A DNA stretch of 64,000 nucleotides from Daphnia carinata (GCF_022539665.2 NC_081332.1:7282303-7346302); one strand, 5' to 3'. Shown: positions 11,264 to 21,561, numbered from the stretch's first letter. Notes: generated by a model not told the origin, from the letters alone. A program made the numbers and translations.

Positions 11264-13083
11264 ATCAAAGGTAAGCGAATGCCGCTTGATCATATTGTAT
11301 CAGAGACTGAGAATACTTGTATCCGAACATTGCTGACGAACTATTCCACCGCGTACCTCGTATTCTTACATTTAATACAAACCAACCAAAATCCCAATTA
11401 CTCTCAGAGAAAATTTTTGACCATTTGAAACTTCTTGTGGACTTAGAATTTGAACAAGAAGTAGAACAAAACAAAACCTATCAGATTACCACGACAAAAG
11501 CAAAAAATCCAACAAGAAAAAGCAAGAAGTTATTAAAGATAACGTACAACGCATTAGCATAATCATATTCATATATAAAGTGTTGTTAGAACCGATTGTT
11601 GTAAGTACCAAGTGGTATAACAGCAGAAACTATTACAACACCAAGAAGAAGCCAAAATTTATTAAAGGAATCCTAAACACCGAAACCTGACAGTTACTAC
11701 AGCAAATTAGCATTGTACATGGTAAAGATGAGAAGAATTTTTTGAAGAAACAGCCGTATTTTACAAAAAGAAGTAGTATCGGTGCAGATTACAGAGAAAA
11801 TGTTCGTAACAACTTCAGACAGAAACAAAAGAAACAAAAGAGATCCTTGAAAAAACCTTAACAGAAAAAGTCGCCTTACGAAGAAGTCTGATAGATATTA
11901 CTACAAAGAATAAAAATCTTATATAAAAAACAGAATTACAAAAAATCAACGCGCAGACAATAAACCAAGAAGAAAAGATTAAGTATCTGGAAAACAGGAT
12001 AAGAGAATATAGAAAGCAACAGGTAACATTCGCTGAAACCGAAGACTTAGACAACTCCAACGAACCAGGAGAGATAACGAAATTAGTAAGTGAGATAAAC
12101 GACCTAACCTCAATAACAGAAGGAGACAAATCCCTTCACTTCGAGTTAGAATCTGAACAAGTTGAAAAACTACAGCAACTCAACAACGACCTACAGAACC
12201 AAATCGAGATCCAAAACGACAACCTTCTTCAACTAGAGCGAAAGTACCAAACTCTCAAAAACAAAATCGAAATGGGACTTTCACACAAAGAAGCTTCAAG
12301 AATTGACCGCGACACAACAGATACCGATAGCCTTGATACATCCACAACCCAACCAATTGTAAAAGCATTAGGAGAATTATTTTCCAGAGAAGACAAAAAG
12401 TCAATTCCAATCTTCAAAGGGAAAAGTACTGATAAACTAATAACAGAATGGCTGAAGGACGCCGAACATGTCGCACGCAACAACGACTGGGACGACAACC
12501 AAAAAATACGATTCTTCTCTGACAGACTAAAAGGCGATGCCTTAGAATGGCATGGAAACTACGTGGAAGAGCAAGGTGACGAATTAAGTTATGACGAATG
12601 GAAAACTGCCATTATTGCAAGATTCCAGGATGCATACGACTTAGCAGCACAAAGAAAAAAGTTATCCACGCTAAAACAAAAACCTGAAGAGAAATGCAAA
12701 GCCTTTATTTCAAGAATCAACAGTCTCTACGAGTCCATTGAAGGCAAAGAAGAAAAATCTGACCAAAACCAGACCATAGTTGAAGGTCGACTCATAAACA
12801 CAGTCAAAAGAATGAGAGATTATACCAAAATCAAAATTCTGATGCAAGGCATTTTACCAAAATTCAGAGCAGAGCTCTATTTTCGAATGCCCGAAGACCC
12901 TGAAGATTTTGATCAGCTTTGTAAACAATTAATCATATCCGAAGGTATCCTATATAGCAAGGAAACTGCAGAAGATAAGGAAATAAATGCGGTGATAGCA
13001 GGGATAACGCACCACGAGAAACAACAAGACAACGAACTTTCACAACAAAAGACAGAAATTGAATTCTTAAAACAAAAAATTCA
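11264..13083 (+). repeat. Near-duplicate of the gag region, probable unmerged contig overlap
   Basis: 11264 onward repeats the leader and gag from about 8973. From about 12000 to 13083 it is nearly identical to 10080-11162 at a constant offset of 1922. The first 550 bases carry many small indels, a missing block equivalent to about 9530-9890 and odd insertions such as TATATAA near 11926. That pattern suits a low-quality contig end better than a biological duplication. Confidence 0.75.
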
Positions 13084-13636
13084 GGAACTGGAAAAAACTA
13101 ATAAAAACCGTAACTTGGCACAGGATACTGATATAACCGTAGCAGCAGCAGATCGATACGAACCAAGATCCTCACGATCAAGTGATCGGTACTCCAGATC
13201 ACAAAATCCGCGAGTTCGATTCGACGACAGTTCAAATAGCAGAGGCCCCAGTAGTGACCGAAATTTCGGCCGAAGCAGGGAGAACAGCCCATACCGCAAC
13301 AATTATACTTCACCACGAAGACAAGGTACTTCCCCAGGGTATCGACAACCCAATTACCCTTCATATCAACAAACACCGAGACCTTCATACAACAACGGAC
13401 CGACCCATTACAATCAACCACACTTTCAACCGAGCAACAATCAACAAGCGTATCACCAAAACCCAGGTTATCCACGACAATACCCGCAGCAACGACAAAA
13501 CCAGCCGAACACCCACGACACTCTTGGAAATAAGATTATTATCTGTTACAAGTGCAATAAAAAAGGACACATTGCACGAGAATGTTGGACAGATATGGCA
13601 CGTATCAACAACCCGAACCACCGTCCAATGCAGTAA
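12272..13636 (+). CDS. gag: gag, C-terminal part with CCHC zinc knuckle
   Basis: A 454-residue open frame. Up to about 13083 it repeats the gag domain seen before the gap; the rest is unique. A basic, Arg/Ser/Gln/Asn/Pro/Tyr-rich low-complexity region follows (about 13150-13510), then one zinc knuckle at 13544-13585, C-Y-K-C-N-K-K-G-H-I-A-R-E-C (CX2CX4HX4C), which binds genomic RNA. The true gag start is at 8987; the ATG at 12272 is internal. The stop at 13634-13636 overlaps pol by 55 bases in the -1 frame. Confidence 0.85.
   Translation: MGLSHKEASRIDRDTTDTDSLDTSTTQPIVKALGELFSREDKKSIPIFKGKSTDKLITEWLKDAEHVARNNDWDDNQKIRFFSDRLKGDALEWHGNYVEEQGDELSYDEWKTAIIARFQDAYDLAAQRKKLSTLKQKPEEKCKAFISRINSLYESIEGKEEKSDQNQTIVEGRLINTVKRMRDYTKIKILMQGILPKFRAELYFRMPEDPEDFDQLCKQLIISEGILYSKETAEDKEINAVIAGITHHEKQQDNELSQQKTEIEFLKQKIQELEKTNKNRNLAQDTDITVAAADRYEPRSSRSSDRYSRSQNPRVRFDDSSNSRGPSSDRNFGRSRENSPYRNNYTSPRRQGTSPGYRQPNYPSYQQTPRPSYNNGPTHYNQPHFQPSNNQQAYHQNPGYPRQYPQQRQNQPNTHDTLGNKIIICYKCNKKGHIARECWTDMARINNPNHRPMQ
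13559..13564 (+). promoter_or_regulatory. Candidate -1 frameshift window between gag and pol
   Basis: Pol is in the -1 frame relative to gag. The last pol-frame stop is TAA at 13558-13560, so any shift must happen between 13561 and gag's stop at 13636. A run of six A followed by G lies exactly at the start of that window, with gag codons AAA AAA GGA. The phase is not that of a classical X-XXY-YYZ heptamer, and the older copy has AAAAGAGG here, so this is only a candidate. Initiation at the pol ATG 13582 is the alternative. Confidence 0.3.
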
Positions 13637-16600
13637 ACACAATATCCCTACCAACCAACCCTTTAACACAAAATTTAGAAATAGCGATACCCAAACTAAT
13701 CCGTATACCAGTAAGAATTTTTGGAAAAGAAATTAAGGCTTTAGTAGACACAGGAGCAGCAGCCAGTTTAGTTTCTGACAGCATATTTTTTAATCTAAAG
13801 GAGTATGAAGAACTTAAACATGTTAAAGACTCCCCTTCGCCAATATTTAGAACGGTGTCAGGAGAAATACTAAAATCGAAAGGGAAATATGGGTTTTCAA
13901 TCACCATTAACACCAATCACGTCATTAAGCATGATTTCTTTATTATGGAAAACTTGAACGAAACTTGCATATTAGGATTAGACTTCTTATCGAGCAACAA
14001 TGTAAAAATTAATACTAAAAACAGGCAGATCAATTACGATCATTCCGGAAAAGAACATAGCTTTGGTAAATACACACTCCCAGTATATAGCATAACTTTT
14101 GGCAAGACAGGTATTAATATTCCACTCCTCCCAGACCGTTCGTCAGATAGTAACTACAACAACGATCTGACAGTAGCAGATTATCGCAGCCTAGAATCTT
14201 TCTCCCAATCAGAAATTAACAAGAAATCTAAGCGAATTGGACAAACCCAAGAGAGTGAAACGACTAACATCTCCGACGAGATACGCATTAAAATTGAAAA
14301 TCTATTGAAGAAACACGAAACTCTATTTGCAGAAAAAGAATCAGATTTGGGTCTAGCAACTGATGTAAAACATTCCATTAACATAGGATACAACGCCCCA
14401 ATTACTCAACGATTGCGTAGAACACCAGAAGCATTAAAACTAATTGTCAAAACAAAGATTGAAGTAATGGTAAATAACAATATTATTAGAGAAAGTCACA
14501 GCCCATTTGCAGCAGCAATTGTAATGGTTCCCAAAAAAGATGGAGAAATGCGTATGTGTATTGATTATAGGGCACTTAACAAAATAACCGTAAAAGACAA
14601 ATACCCATTACCAAGAATCGACGACACAATTGATGCATTGAGCGGATCAGTTTACTTCTCAACATTGGACTTACTAAGTGGCTACTGGCAGATCGAGATA
14701 GAAGAAAACGACAAACACAAAACCGCCTTCATTTGTGAACTTGGACAATACGAATTTAATAGAATGCCATTTGGACTAACAAATGCACCAAGCACTTTTC
14801 AACGAGCAATGAACAACATATTGAAATCAGTATTGTTCAGGTTCGCATTGGTTTACCTGGATGACATCATAGTGTTCAGTAATGATATTGCTGAACATGT
14901 GATACATCTAGAAGCAGTGTTTAAACTTCTTAAAGACGCAGGACTAAAATTAAAAAGAAAGAAATGCGAATTTTTCAAAGAAGAATTAGACTATTTAGGA
15001 TATATTGTTTCGAAAAAAGGAATAACACCGAGTACAAAAAAGTTAGAAGCAATCATCAAATACCCAGCTCCCAAAAACGTGAAAGAATTAAGCTCATTTC
15101 TAGGTTTGGCTAGCTATTACAGAAAGTTCATCAGGGCTTTTGCTGATAAAGCCCACCCACTGACAGCGCTAACGAGAAAATCAGCCGAGTGGAAATGGGG
15201 AGAGGAACAAAGGGACGCCTTTGATTGTATCAAGAACTGTCTCATAACTAGACCTATCCTAGGGTATCCAGATTTCACGCGCGAATTTATCATCTACACA
15301 GATGCCTCAGGATACGGTATAGGAGCAGTCTTGGCTCAGATGCAAACTCTACCTCAATCAGCGGATTCAGCGGAGTCCGACGTACAGGAACCCCGTGAAT
15401 CAGACGGCGCGGAAGTCGTCATAGCGTATAGCTCTAAACATCTGAACGACCGCGAAGCCAAGTGGTCAACCACAGAGAAAGAGGCTTACGCCATCATCCA
15501 CGCAATTGACGTATTTAGAACGTATCTATACGGACGCAGATTCACCGTATTTACAGACCATAGACCTTTAGAATGGTTAATGAGCAAGACAGAACCCGCA
15601 GGAAGATTAGCTAGATGGGCACTAAAAATACAAGAATTCGACATCGTCATTGGGTACCGGCCTGGGAAGTCGCACCAAAATGCAGACACCCTAAGCCGTA
15701 TTCCCATAGTGCCAATAGCACGAGTAGAAACAAGGGCAATGGAAAGAGGAACTGTCATAAGAGAGCTAGAAAATATTCGAAAAGAAGGTGAAAATCTAAA
15801 AGAAAAACTAAGGATTGAAAGATTAAAGAAACAAGAACAGCTGGAGAAAGAAAACGAAAGTATTCAAAAAGAAAACGAAAGTTTTGAGAGGGAAAGTCAA
15901 AGGAAGAGCGTAGGTTTTGAAAGAGAAATTGGAAGTGAAAGTAAAAGGTCTGAGAAAGAAGACAGATGGATAGAATTACAGCAAGCAGATAAATATTGTC
16001 AAAAACTAATGATGGAAATACAAGAAGATAGCCAGAAAAATAGAAATAAAAAATTCTCAAGCAACTTTATAATCAATGAAAAGGGTCTATTAACAGATAG
16101 ACAAGGAAAATTAGTAGTCCCTGTACCGTTAATCGACGGAATTTTACGAGCAAATCATGATCACATGATGGCAGGGCATTTAGGAATCGAAAAAACAATA
16201 GCCAGACTTAGAGAACAATACTTCTTCCCATACATGCGACAAAACGTAACAGAACACATCAAAAATTGCCTTAAATGCGCAAAACGCAAGGCTGTGGGAG
16301 GAAGTAAAGCACCATTGCAACCTATGCCCCCAGCCGAAAGGGTGTGGGAAAGACTTGCGATGGATATTGTGGGTCCCGTTCAAGAAAGCGCAAAGGGACA
16401 TAAGTATATTTTAGTCCTATCAGATTATGCCAGTCGTTTCGTCTTCACGGTTCCAATGAGAGATCAAACTGCCCAAACAATTGCTACAATACTGGTTAAT
16501 GATATTTATACAAAATATGGATCCCCCGAAGTAGTACTAACAGATCAAGGAACTAATTTCCTGTCGAGCTTAATCCAAGATATTTGCAAATTATTTAAAA

Positions 16601-17442
16601 TCAAACAAATCAGAACAACAGCATACCATCCCCAGACAGACGGATTAGTAGAACGATTTAACAGAACCCTATGTGACATGTTGGCTTGCTACGTAACGGA
16701 TGAACCAGAAAATTGGGACAAATATCTACCATTTGTCACATTTGCTTACAACACAGCGAAGCAATCAACACTGCAACAAAACCCATTCTTTCTATTCTTC
16801 GGGAGACAACCAGTGCTCCCAAACGACATCAAAATAGACAGGCGATACGAAACATACGAGGATACCAGTGTAATGTACTCACACCAATGGAAGAAGGCTC
16901 AGCAACTAGCGAAGGAACACCTATTTCGGGCACAGACAAAACAAAAAAGATACTACGACAAAGGAACACAAGCGATCAAATATAACATTGGTGACTTTGT
17001 GCTACTGAAAGCTCCACCAACTGCCGGAAAATTCATCAACAGGTGGAATGGACCATTCAAAATCATCAGAAATTTCTCAAATCTCACTTATGAGATTCAA
17101 CACGCGAGCAATGAAAAACTAAAATCAGTGGTACACGTCAACCGCCTAAAACTCTACGTCCCGGCAAACCAAGAAACAGAAGAATTATCTAGTGTTCCAC
17201 AACAACCAGGAAGTGAAACAGTGCGACGAGGACCAGGCAGACCAAGAAACAACTTCATCAACAACAAAAGAATACCTGTCCGTAGAGCGTGTTGGCATCG
17301 GCATCATCATGCAGCAGAAACGGAAAATTGTAAAATCATCGCACCAAATCTCCCCGGTCCTATACCAATTAATCCTGCACACACTAGAATGACGAATCCA
17401 CGATACAACTTACGGCAACGCAACGAAGTCTCGAGATTCTAA
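13582..17442 (+). CDS. pol: pol polyprotein: protease, reverse transcriptase, RNase H, integrase
   Basis: 1286 residues, uninterrupted. Aspartic protease: LVDTGAAASLV at about residues 53-63. Reverse transcriptase: MPFGLTNAPSTFQ near 395 and the YLDD catalytic box at 425-428. RNase H: TDASGYGIGAVLAQ near 573 and TDHRPLEWL near 659. A Glu/Lys/Arg-rich coiled coil occupies about 722-793, an unusual insertion between RNase H and integrase. Integrase: H-H-C-C zinc module about 858-899 (MMAGHLGIEKT; CLKC), D,D35E core (MDIVGP; LTDQGTNF; TDGLVERFNRTL) about 926-1025, and a GPY/F-like module NRWNGPFKI near 1153. The order is that of Gypsy elements. All catalytic residues I looked for are present, so it may be active. 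It copies genomic RNA to DNA and inserts it. It overlaps gag and ends 24 bases before env. Confidence 0.93.
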   Translation: MLDRYGTYQQPEPPSNAVNTISLPTNPLTQNLEIAIPKLIRIPVRIFGKEIKALVDTGAAASLVSDSIFFNLKEYEELKHVKDSPSPIFRTVSGEILKSKGKYGFSITINTNHVIKHDFFIMENLNETCILGLDFLSSNNVKINTKNRQINYDHSGKEHSFGKYTLPVYSITFGKTGINIPLLPDRSSDSNYNNDLTVADYRSLESFSQSEINKKSKRIGQTQESETTNISDEIRIKIENLLKKHETLFAEKESDLGLATDVKHSINIGYNAPITQRLRRTPEALKLIVKTKIEVMVNNNIIRESHSPFAAAIVMVPKKDGEMRMCIDYRALNKITVKDKYPLPRIDDTIDALSGSVYFSTLDLLSGYWQIEIEENDKHKTAFICELGQYEFNRMPFGLTNAPSTFQRAMNNILKSVLFRFALVYLDDIIVFSNDIAEHVIHLEAVFKLLKDAGLKLKRKKCEFFKEELDYLGYIVSKKGITPSTKKLEAIIKYPAPKNVKELSSFLGLASYYRKFIRAFADKAHPLTALTRKSAEWKWGEEQRDAFDCIKNCLITRPILGYPDFTREFIIYTDASGYGIGAVLAQMQTLPQSADSAESDVQEPRESDGAEVVIAYSSKHLNDREAKWSTTEKEAYAIIHAIDVFRTYLYGRRFTVFTDHRPLEWLMSKTEPAGRLARWALKIQEFDIVIGYRPGKSHQNADTLSRIPIVPIARVETRAMERGTVIRELENIRKEGENLKEKLRIERLKKQEQLEKENESIQKENESFERESQRKSVGFEREIGSESKRSEKEDRWIELQQADKYCQKLMMEIQEDSQKNRNKKFSSNFIINEKGLLTDRQGKLVVPVPLIDGILRANHDHMMAGHLGIEKTIARLREQYFFPYMRQNVTEHIKNCLKCAKRKAVGGSKAPLQPMPPAERVWERLAMDIVGPVQESAKGHKYILVLSDYASRFVFTVPMRDQTAQTIATILVNDIYTKYGSPEVVLTDQGTNFLSSLIQDICKLFKIKQIRTTAYHPQTDGLVERFNRTLCDMLACYVTDEPENWDKYLPFVTFAYNTAKQSTLQQNPFFLFFGRQPVLPNDIKIDRRYETYEDTSVMYSHQWKKAQQLAKEHLFRAQTKQKRYYDKGTQAIKYNIGDFVLLKAPPTAGKFINRWNGPFKIIRNFSNLTYEIQHASNEKLKSVVHVNRLKLYVPANQETEELSSVPQQPGSETVRRGPGRPRNNFINNKRIPVRRACWHRHHHAAETENCKIIAPNLPGPIPINPAHTRMTNPRYNLRQRNEVSRF

Positions 17443-17451
17443 AACGTCCAA

Positions 17452-17466
17452 ATTTTCTTTTCGCAG
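17452..17466 (+). promoter_or_regulatory. Candidate splice acceptor at the env start
   Basis: The pyrimidine-rich stretch ATTTTCTTTTCGCAG ends exactly one base before the env ATG at 17467. Paired with the donor at 8979 it would place the leader directly onto env, skipping gag and pol, as in insect errantiviruses and vertebrate retroviruses. Confidence 0.6.
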
Positions 17467-20400
17467 ATGGAACTGATACTATCACTCATCCAATTACTCA
17501 CCATCATTCCATCCACATATCCCATCTATTCAACCGTATGCGACTGCCAGAACGTAAAGACCAGAGGAATTTTAGATATAGAGGCACCCTATTACTGCAA
17601 TAACAAAGAATCAGATACAGCTCACTTACCCAGAATACCTACGTTGTACACTTTAAAAACAACACAAAAACCAGCAGCCTCTTGGAAAGGCTGGACCTGC
17701 AAGCAATGGATAAAAACGAAGAAAATAACTGGGTCATTCTGGATCGGATCTTTCGACACCATATATTCACAAGAAACTAAACTAATTTCCCCACTGGAAT
17801 GCTGGAGAATGGTGAACGACAAGAAATGTGGCGATAATAACATGCAGACCGGACCAGCGGGTCTGAGTTTCACAGCCACCCCGACAGGCGAAGGGCAATG
17901 GTATGCCATAAAAACATATCACACCCTCAACTGTGTTGCAGAAAAAATCACCTTACGGCAGGAAAAACAAGACGACCCAATCGAGAGCCCATTTGGACCA
18001 TTAAATACTACCCAGCAAGAAGGACACTTCATCCAAAATCAAAACACAATAGTATGGGGAGATAGGACAACAAATAATTCATATTCTCAAACCTTGATCA
18101 AAGGAAGCGGTTATCTGGAACTTCCGAGAATACCGGAACGCGAAAACACCAGCCGTCTTTACGACACCAATCGACAGATCGAGATTTCATTCTTCAACAA
18201 ACCAGATCGGGACATAACACCACAAGGTTACAAAGTTGTGGGCGTACCGCTCACATACCTAATCTTTCCAACCGAAACAACGAGAAAATTGTACGAGATG
18301 TTCAAAACAACTATACATACATGTATACAAAATACTCACATAGATACATCGGTATGCAAGGACTACAGGGAACTCCAGTTAACCAAGCGGAAACGATCCA
18401 TTCAACAGGAAGTTACATTCTTGCTCAACGCCCCCTCGGAAGACTCAGGAAAACGTCTGTACAGCATTTCGTACGCCTGGGGACCAATAAGAATGGGATA
18501 TCAACAGGCAATCAGGATCAACGAGAAGGACCGGAGTGTAAATTACAACGCCACTATATACATAATATACAAACCCGACGAAAACACTCAGTTAACCGCC
18601 CACTTTCGTCTCAAAGACGATGATCCACTTCCTCAAGGATCAGAATTCGAATACATCGTTGACCAAACAATAAGAATCCAGAACAGTAATATCTGTATCA
18701 CGGAAGGAGAAGCAGGCCGACTAATTGTTGCTAAATGCTCAGAATTTTCAACACGGTGGATTCTAGATCAACAAAATCATCAATTAATTTCACAAGAATC
18801 GTATCTCTGTATTACACTAGGAACATACCAAGCTATCATATTGACAGAATGCAGAGATGATAAGAACAGCGTCACACAAAAATGGATCTTTGAAACTGTC
18901 AACACCAATCCAGACATCATAGAAAATTTCCCAGACACAACTTTAGCAGAAATGCAGGAAATTCAACAAGAACAACGGAAGGCAATCACAACCACGATTA
19001 ATTCGCCGCTATTTGGAGGAATTTTAAAAACTAATCACGGTAGCGGAAATATAATCTGGGATATGATTGCCTGGGGCCTATTGAAAAACGGAAAAACACC
19101 AAACGAAAAATGTCTAACACACCATGGAGTAAACAAGCAAATGACATTAGAAGAATGCGACAAAGAGTGGCCGCAATGTCAAGAAGAACTAAGAAAACTA
19201 ATTAACAGCAACGATCCATTAGTACAATCACAAACAATGGTAGCCAACTGTAGCAAAGCAGCAGAACGAGGACAAGCTTTCGAATATACATCTGATTTCA
19301 CCATCAGACCGTTCAACACAAACACCTGTATCAAAGCCAATACGACAATGCTAGTACTTCAAGAGTGCGCTAGCACCAGCTCAATCTGGGGCACATTTGA
19401 GCACACAGGACAGCTCATGGCAACAGATAGAACTGGACTACATTCACCCTCATCAGACAGGAAGTGTCTCACACAGAGAGTAGGACGGGTGACCCTGGGG
19501 CATTGTCACAGCTCCAGCCAAAAACAGCACTTTAACTTTGAATATCGCAACCCACACCAAATACGGACTCTCTCAGCGGCAGCCATCATAGCACTGCACA
19601 CTAAACAGCCATTGGACGGGAAAACACTCCCAACCATACCACCACTAATGAAAAGAGAGGATAACAACCAATCAGAGAACAGCAAAACTTTGGCCACACC
19701 CCCTGCCACGCCCACAACAGAAAAACACACAACAACGACAAGCGTTACAACGACTACAAAGCCCACAATAAAAACCACACTGGGAACAACAGCAAAAACA
19801 ACAGTAAAAAGCACTACGACAATTAAACCAGTTACAAGCACAGCAGCTAGCAAACCCACCACAACACAGAAAGTGACAACTAAACCCAGTATGACATCAA
19901 CGTCAACAAAACCCACCACAACTACAAAACCAATAATCACATCGACAAGCACTAAACCCACCACTACTACTAGACCTACGGCAACTGCTAAGATAACTTC
20001 AACTTCAACAACCACTACAACTACAAAACTTACGACAACAACAACAATGGCCACTACAACAAGTTCCACAACAACAGAGAAAACAACAACGCCTACTACG
20101 ACAAGTTCCACAACAACAGCGACAACAACGACGCACCAGCCAAGCTCAATAACGCCGAGCACAAAAACAGTAATCGAAAGTTCGACTACCCAACAATCAT
20201 CAACACATACTGCCGGAGTAACCCCTTTAGCACTAACGGGAACAACGTCTACAACAGAAGGAACTCAAATTCAGGCCATCGAAGAAAGCAGTATTCGAAA
20301 CTTGCCGTTAGCTGATTCTTTGATAATTTCAATGGATCAAAAAGCTGAAGATACATCAAACAATGAAAATTTAGAAGCCGATTTACCCAAAAACATTGAA

Positions 20401-21561
20401 GAATTCAACGACAAAATTAAATACGAAATAAGTAAAATGCACGACCAATATAAGATAAGCATCGAAACTGAACACGAAAACAAGTTGGCAAAAGAAATTC
20501 GGGACGTTTATTGTCAACTATCAGCAATCAAAAGAACACAAGCAGTTATATTAGCCCAAACCAACGGAATTTTAGCAGCAGCAGCAGTAGGTTTACCAAT
20601 CTGCACAAGACTACAAGGCTTCGGTCAAGCAATGACACTTCAACAATGCGAGGCAAAAAGAATTTTTATATCAGCAAACGAAACCAAATGTGGATTTCAG
20701 CCGTTTTTTACTTACGAAGGAAAAAACTGTACGATTGGAACAGATGGATGGTCAATTCATCCATATTCTGATTGTTTCTGGAAAACACCTTTGGTAAATT
20801 TAAATGGAAATCCACACACATGGGAACACAATTCTACGACAGGAGATTGGATACGCCAGACACCTAGCATTCACATGCCTAATTTAGACCTCATTTCAGA
20901 ATTTGAAGAACTCCATCTTAACGATTTCGACTTCGCGCTGAAAAGCCATCCAGCACACGAGACGATGGAAATGGAACAATTAAATATTCTAAATGACCTA
21001 GTTGGCAGAATGCAAGAAGGCAACTCCAATTCTGTTGGAGACATTGTAATGTCAGAACAACAAGATAATCAAATAGGAAACATGTTCTCATGGTTCGACA
21101 AACTAAAAATAATTGGTCTATCAGCGATAGGATTTGTACTATTCCTCGTATGTTTACGCATCTTCATTATTTGCAACCCCATCTCGAAGATAAAAGAACA
21201 TATCCGCAGAAAACGGAACTTTACAACCAGATACGATGATGGCGTAGAGGAAGAACACGAACTCGCATCAATGATACCGGCACGAGAAACAAATTACCAT
21301 TCGGAAATAGCAATCGAACAACCGTTCCTAAGAACAACCACCCCTGCACAACTAACAACAGAAAGACAAGGTCAAATGCGCCCTCCTCGACCAAGTGCAC
21401 CAAATTCATTAATTTACCCCTCTATCGAAACAACTGACACAATCACACGATGTACAGGAAAACACACCATGTGCACTTACGTCGTCGGATATGGCATGGT
21501 TTGGGAAGACCTATGCCGTTGCATGTCAGAAACAGACAATAGTAATTCAGCCAGAAAGTAA
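17467..21561 (+). CDS. env: env-like membrane glycoprotein with lectin-like repeats and a mucin-like stalk
   Basis: 1364 residues, one open frame. A hydrophobic signal peptide occupies about residues 1-22. A cysteine-rich head follows. A furin-like basic site (KRKRS) lies at about 306-310. Around 402-478, 560-640 and 611-692 there are repeats of the form cysteine...C with QxW-like endings (TRWILD, TQKWIFE), resembling ricin-B beta-trefoil units. About 742-925 is a Thr/Ser-rich, mucin-like stalk. A cysteine-rich ectodomain includes the NGILAAAAVGLPIC and TKCGFQPF stretches. One transmembrane segment lies about 1215-1238, followed by a basic stop-transfer and a tail of about 125 residues. Many NxT/S sequons are present. 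The layout is that of a type I viral surface glycoprotein used for attachment and fusion. The membrane-proximal block recalls chuvirus-like glycoproteins from memory only; that origin is unproven. It is much longer than errantivirus Env (about 450-650 aa). Confidence 0.8.
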   Translation: MELILSLIQLLTIIPSTYPIYSTVCDCQNVKTRGILDIEAPYYCNNKESDTAHLPRIPTLYTLKTTQKPAASWKGWTCKQWIKTKKITGSFWIGSFDTIYSQETKLISPLECWRMVNDKKCGDNNMQTGPAGLSFTATPTGEGQWYAIKTYHTLNCVAEKITLRQEKQDDPIESPFGPLNTTQQEGHFIQNQNTIVWGDRTTNNSYSQTLIKGSGYLELPRIPERENTSRLYDTNRQIEISFFNKPDRDITPQGYKVVGVPLTYLIFPTETTRKLYEMFKTTIHTCIQNTHIDTSVCKDYRELQLTKRKRSIQQEVTFLLNAPSEDSGKRLYSISYAWGPIRMGYQQAIRINEKDRSVNYNATIYIIYKPDENTQLTAHFRLKDDDPLPQGSEFEYIVDQTIRIQNSNICITEGEAGRLIVAKCSEFSTRWILDQQNHQLISQESYLCITLGTYQAIILTECRDDKNSVTQKWIFETVNTNPDIIENFPDTTLAEMQEIQQEQRKAITTTINSPLFGGILKTNHGSGNIIWDMIAWGLLKNGKTPNEKCLTHHGVNKQMTLEECDKEWPQCQEELRKLINSNDPLVQSQTMVANCSKAAERGQAFEYTSDFTIRPFNTNTCIKANTTMLVLQECASTSSIWGTFEHTGQLMATDRTGLHSPSSDRKCLTQRVGRVTLGHCHSSSQKQHFNFEYRNPHQIRTLSAAAIIALHTKQPLDGKTLPTIPPLMKREDNNQSENSKTLATPPATPTTEKHTTTTSVTTTTKPTIKTTLGTTAKTTVKSTTTIKPVTSTAASKPTTTQKVTTKPSMTSTSTKPTTTTKPIITSTSTKPTTTTRPTATAKITSTSTTTTTTKLTTTTTMATTTSSTTTEKTTTPTTTSSTTTATTTTHQPSSITPSTKTVIESSTTQQSSTHTAGVTPLALTGTTSTTEGTQIQAIEESSIRNLPLADSLIISMDQKAEDTSNNENLEADLPKNIEEFNDKIKYEISKMHDQYKISIETEHENKLAKEIRDVYCQLSAIKRTQAVILAQTNGILAAAAVGLPICTRLQGFGQAMTLQQCEAKRIFISANETKCGFQPFFTYEGKNCTIGTDGWSIHPYSDCFWKTPLVNLNGNPHTWEHNSTTGDWIRQTPSIHMPNLDLISEFEELHLNDFDFALKSHPAHETMEMEQLNILNDLVGRMQEGNSNSVGDIVMSEQQDNQIGNMFSWFDKLKIIGLSAIGFVLFLVCLRIFIICNPISKIKEHIRRKRNFTTRYDDGVEEEHELASMIPARETNYHSEIAIEQPFLRTTTPAQLTTERQGQMRPPRPSAPNSLIYPSIETTDTITRCTGKHTMCTYVVGYGMVWEDLCRCMSETDNSNSARK

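Noticed and set aside
13182-13736. 184-aa plus-strand ORF overlapping the gag/pol junction
   Set aside because: Third frame of the basic low-complexity region; no features, and the second copy does not keep it.
18321-18623. 100-aa ORF within env in another frame
   Set aside because: Shadow of the env frame, no family features.
19506-20162. 218-aa minus-strand ORF, extremely valine-rich
   Set aside because: It is the antisense shadow of the Thr-rich stalk of env (ACA/ACT codons read as TGT/AGT/GTT).
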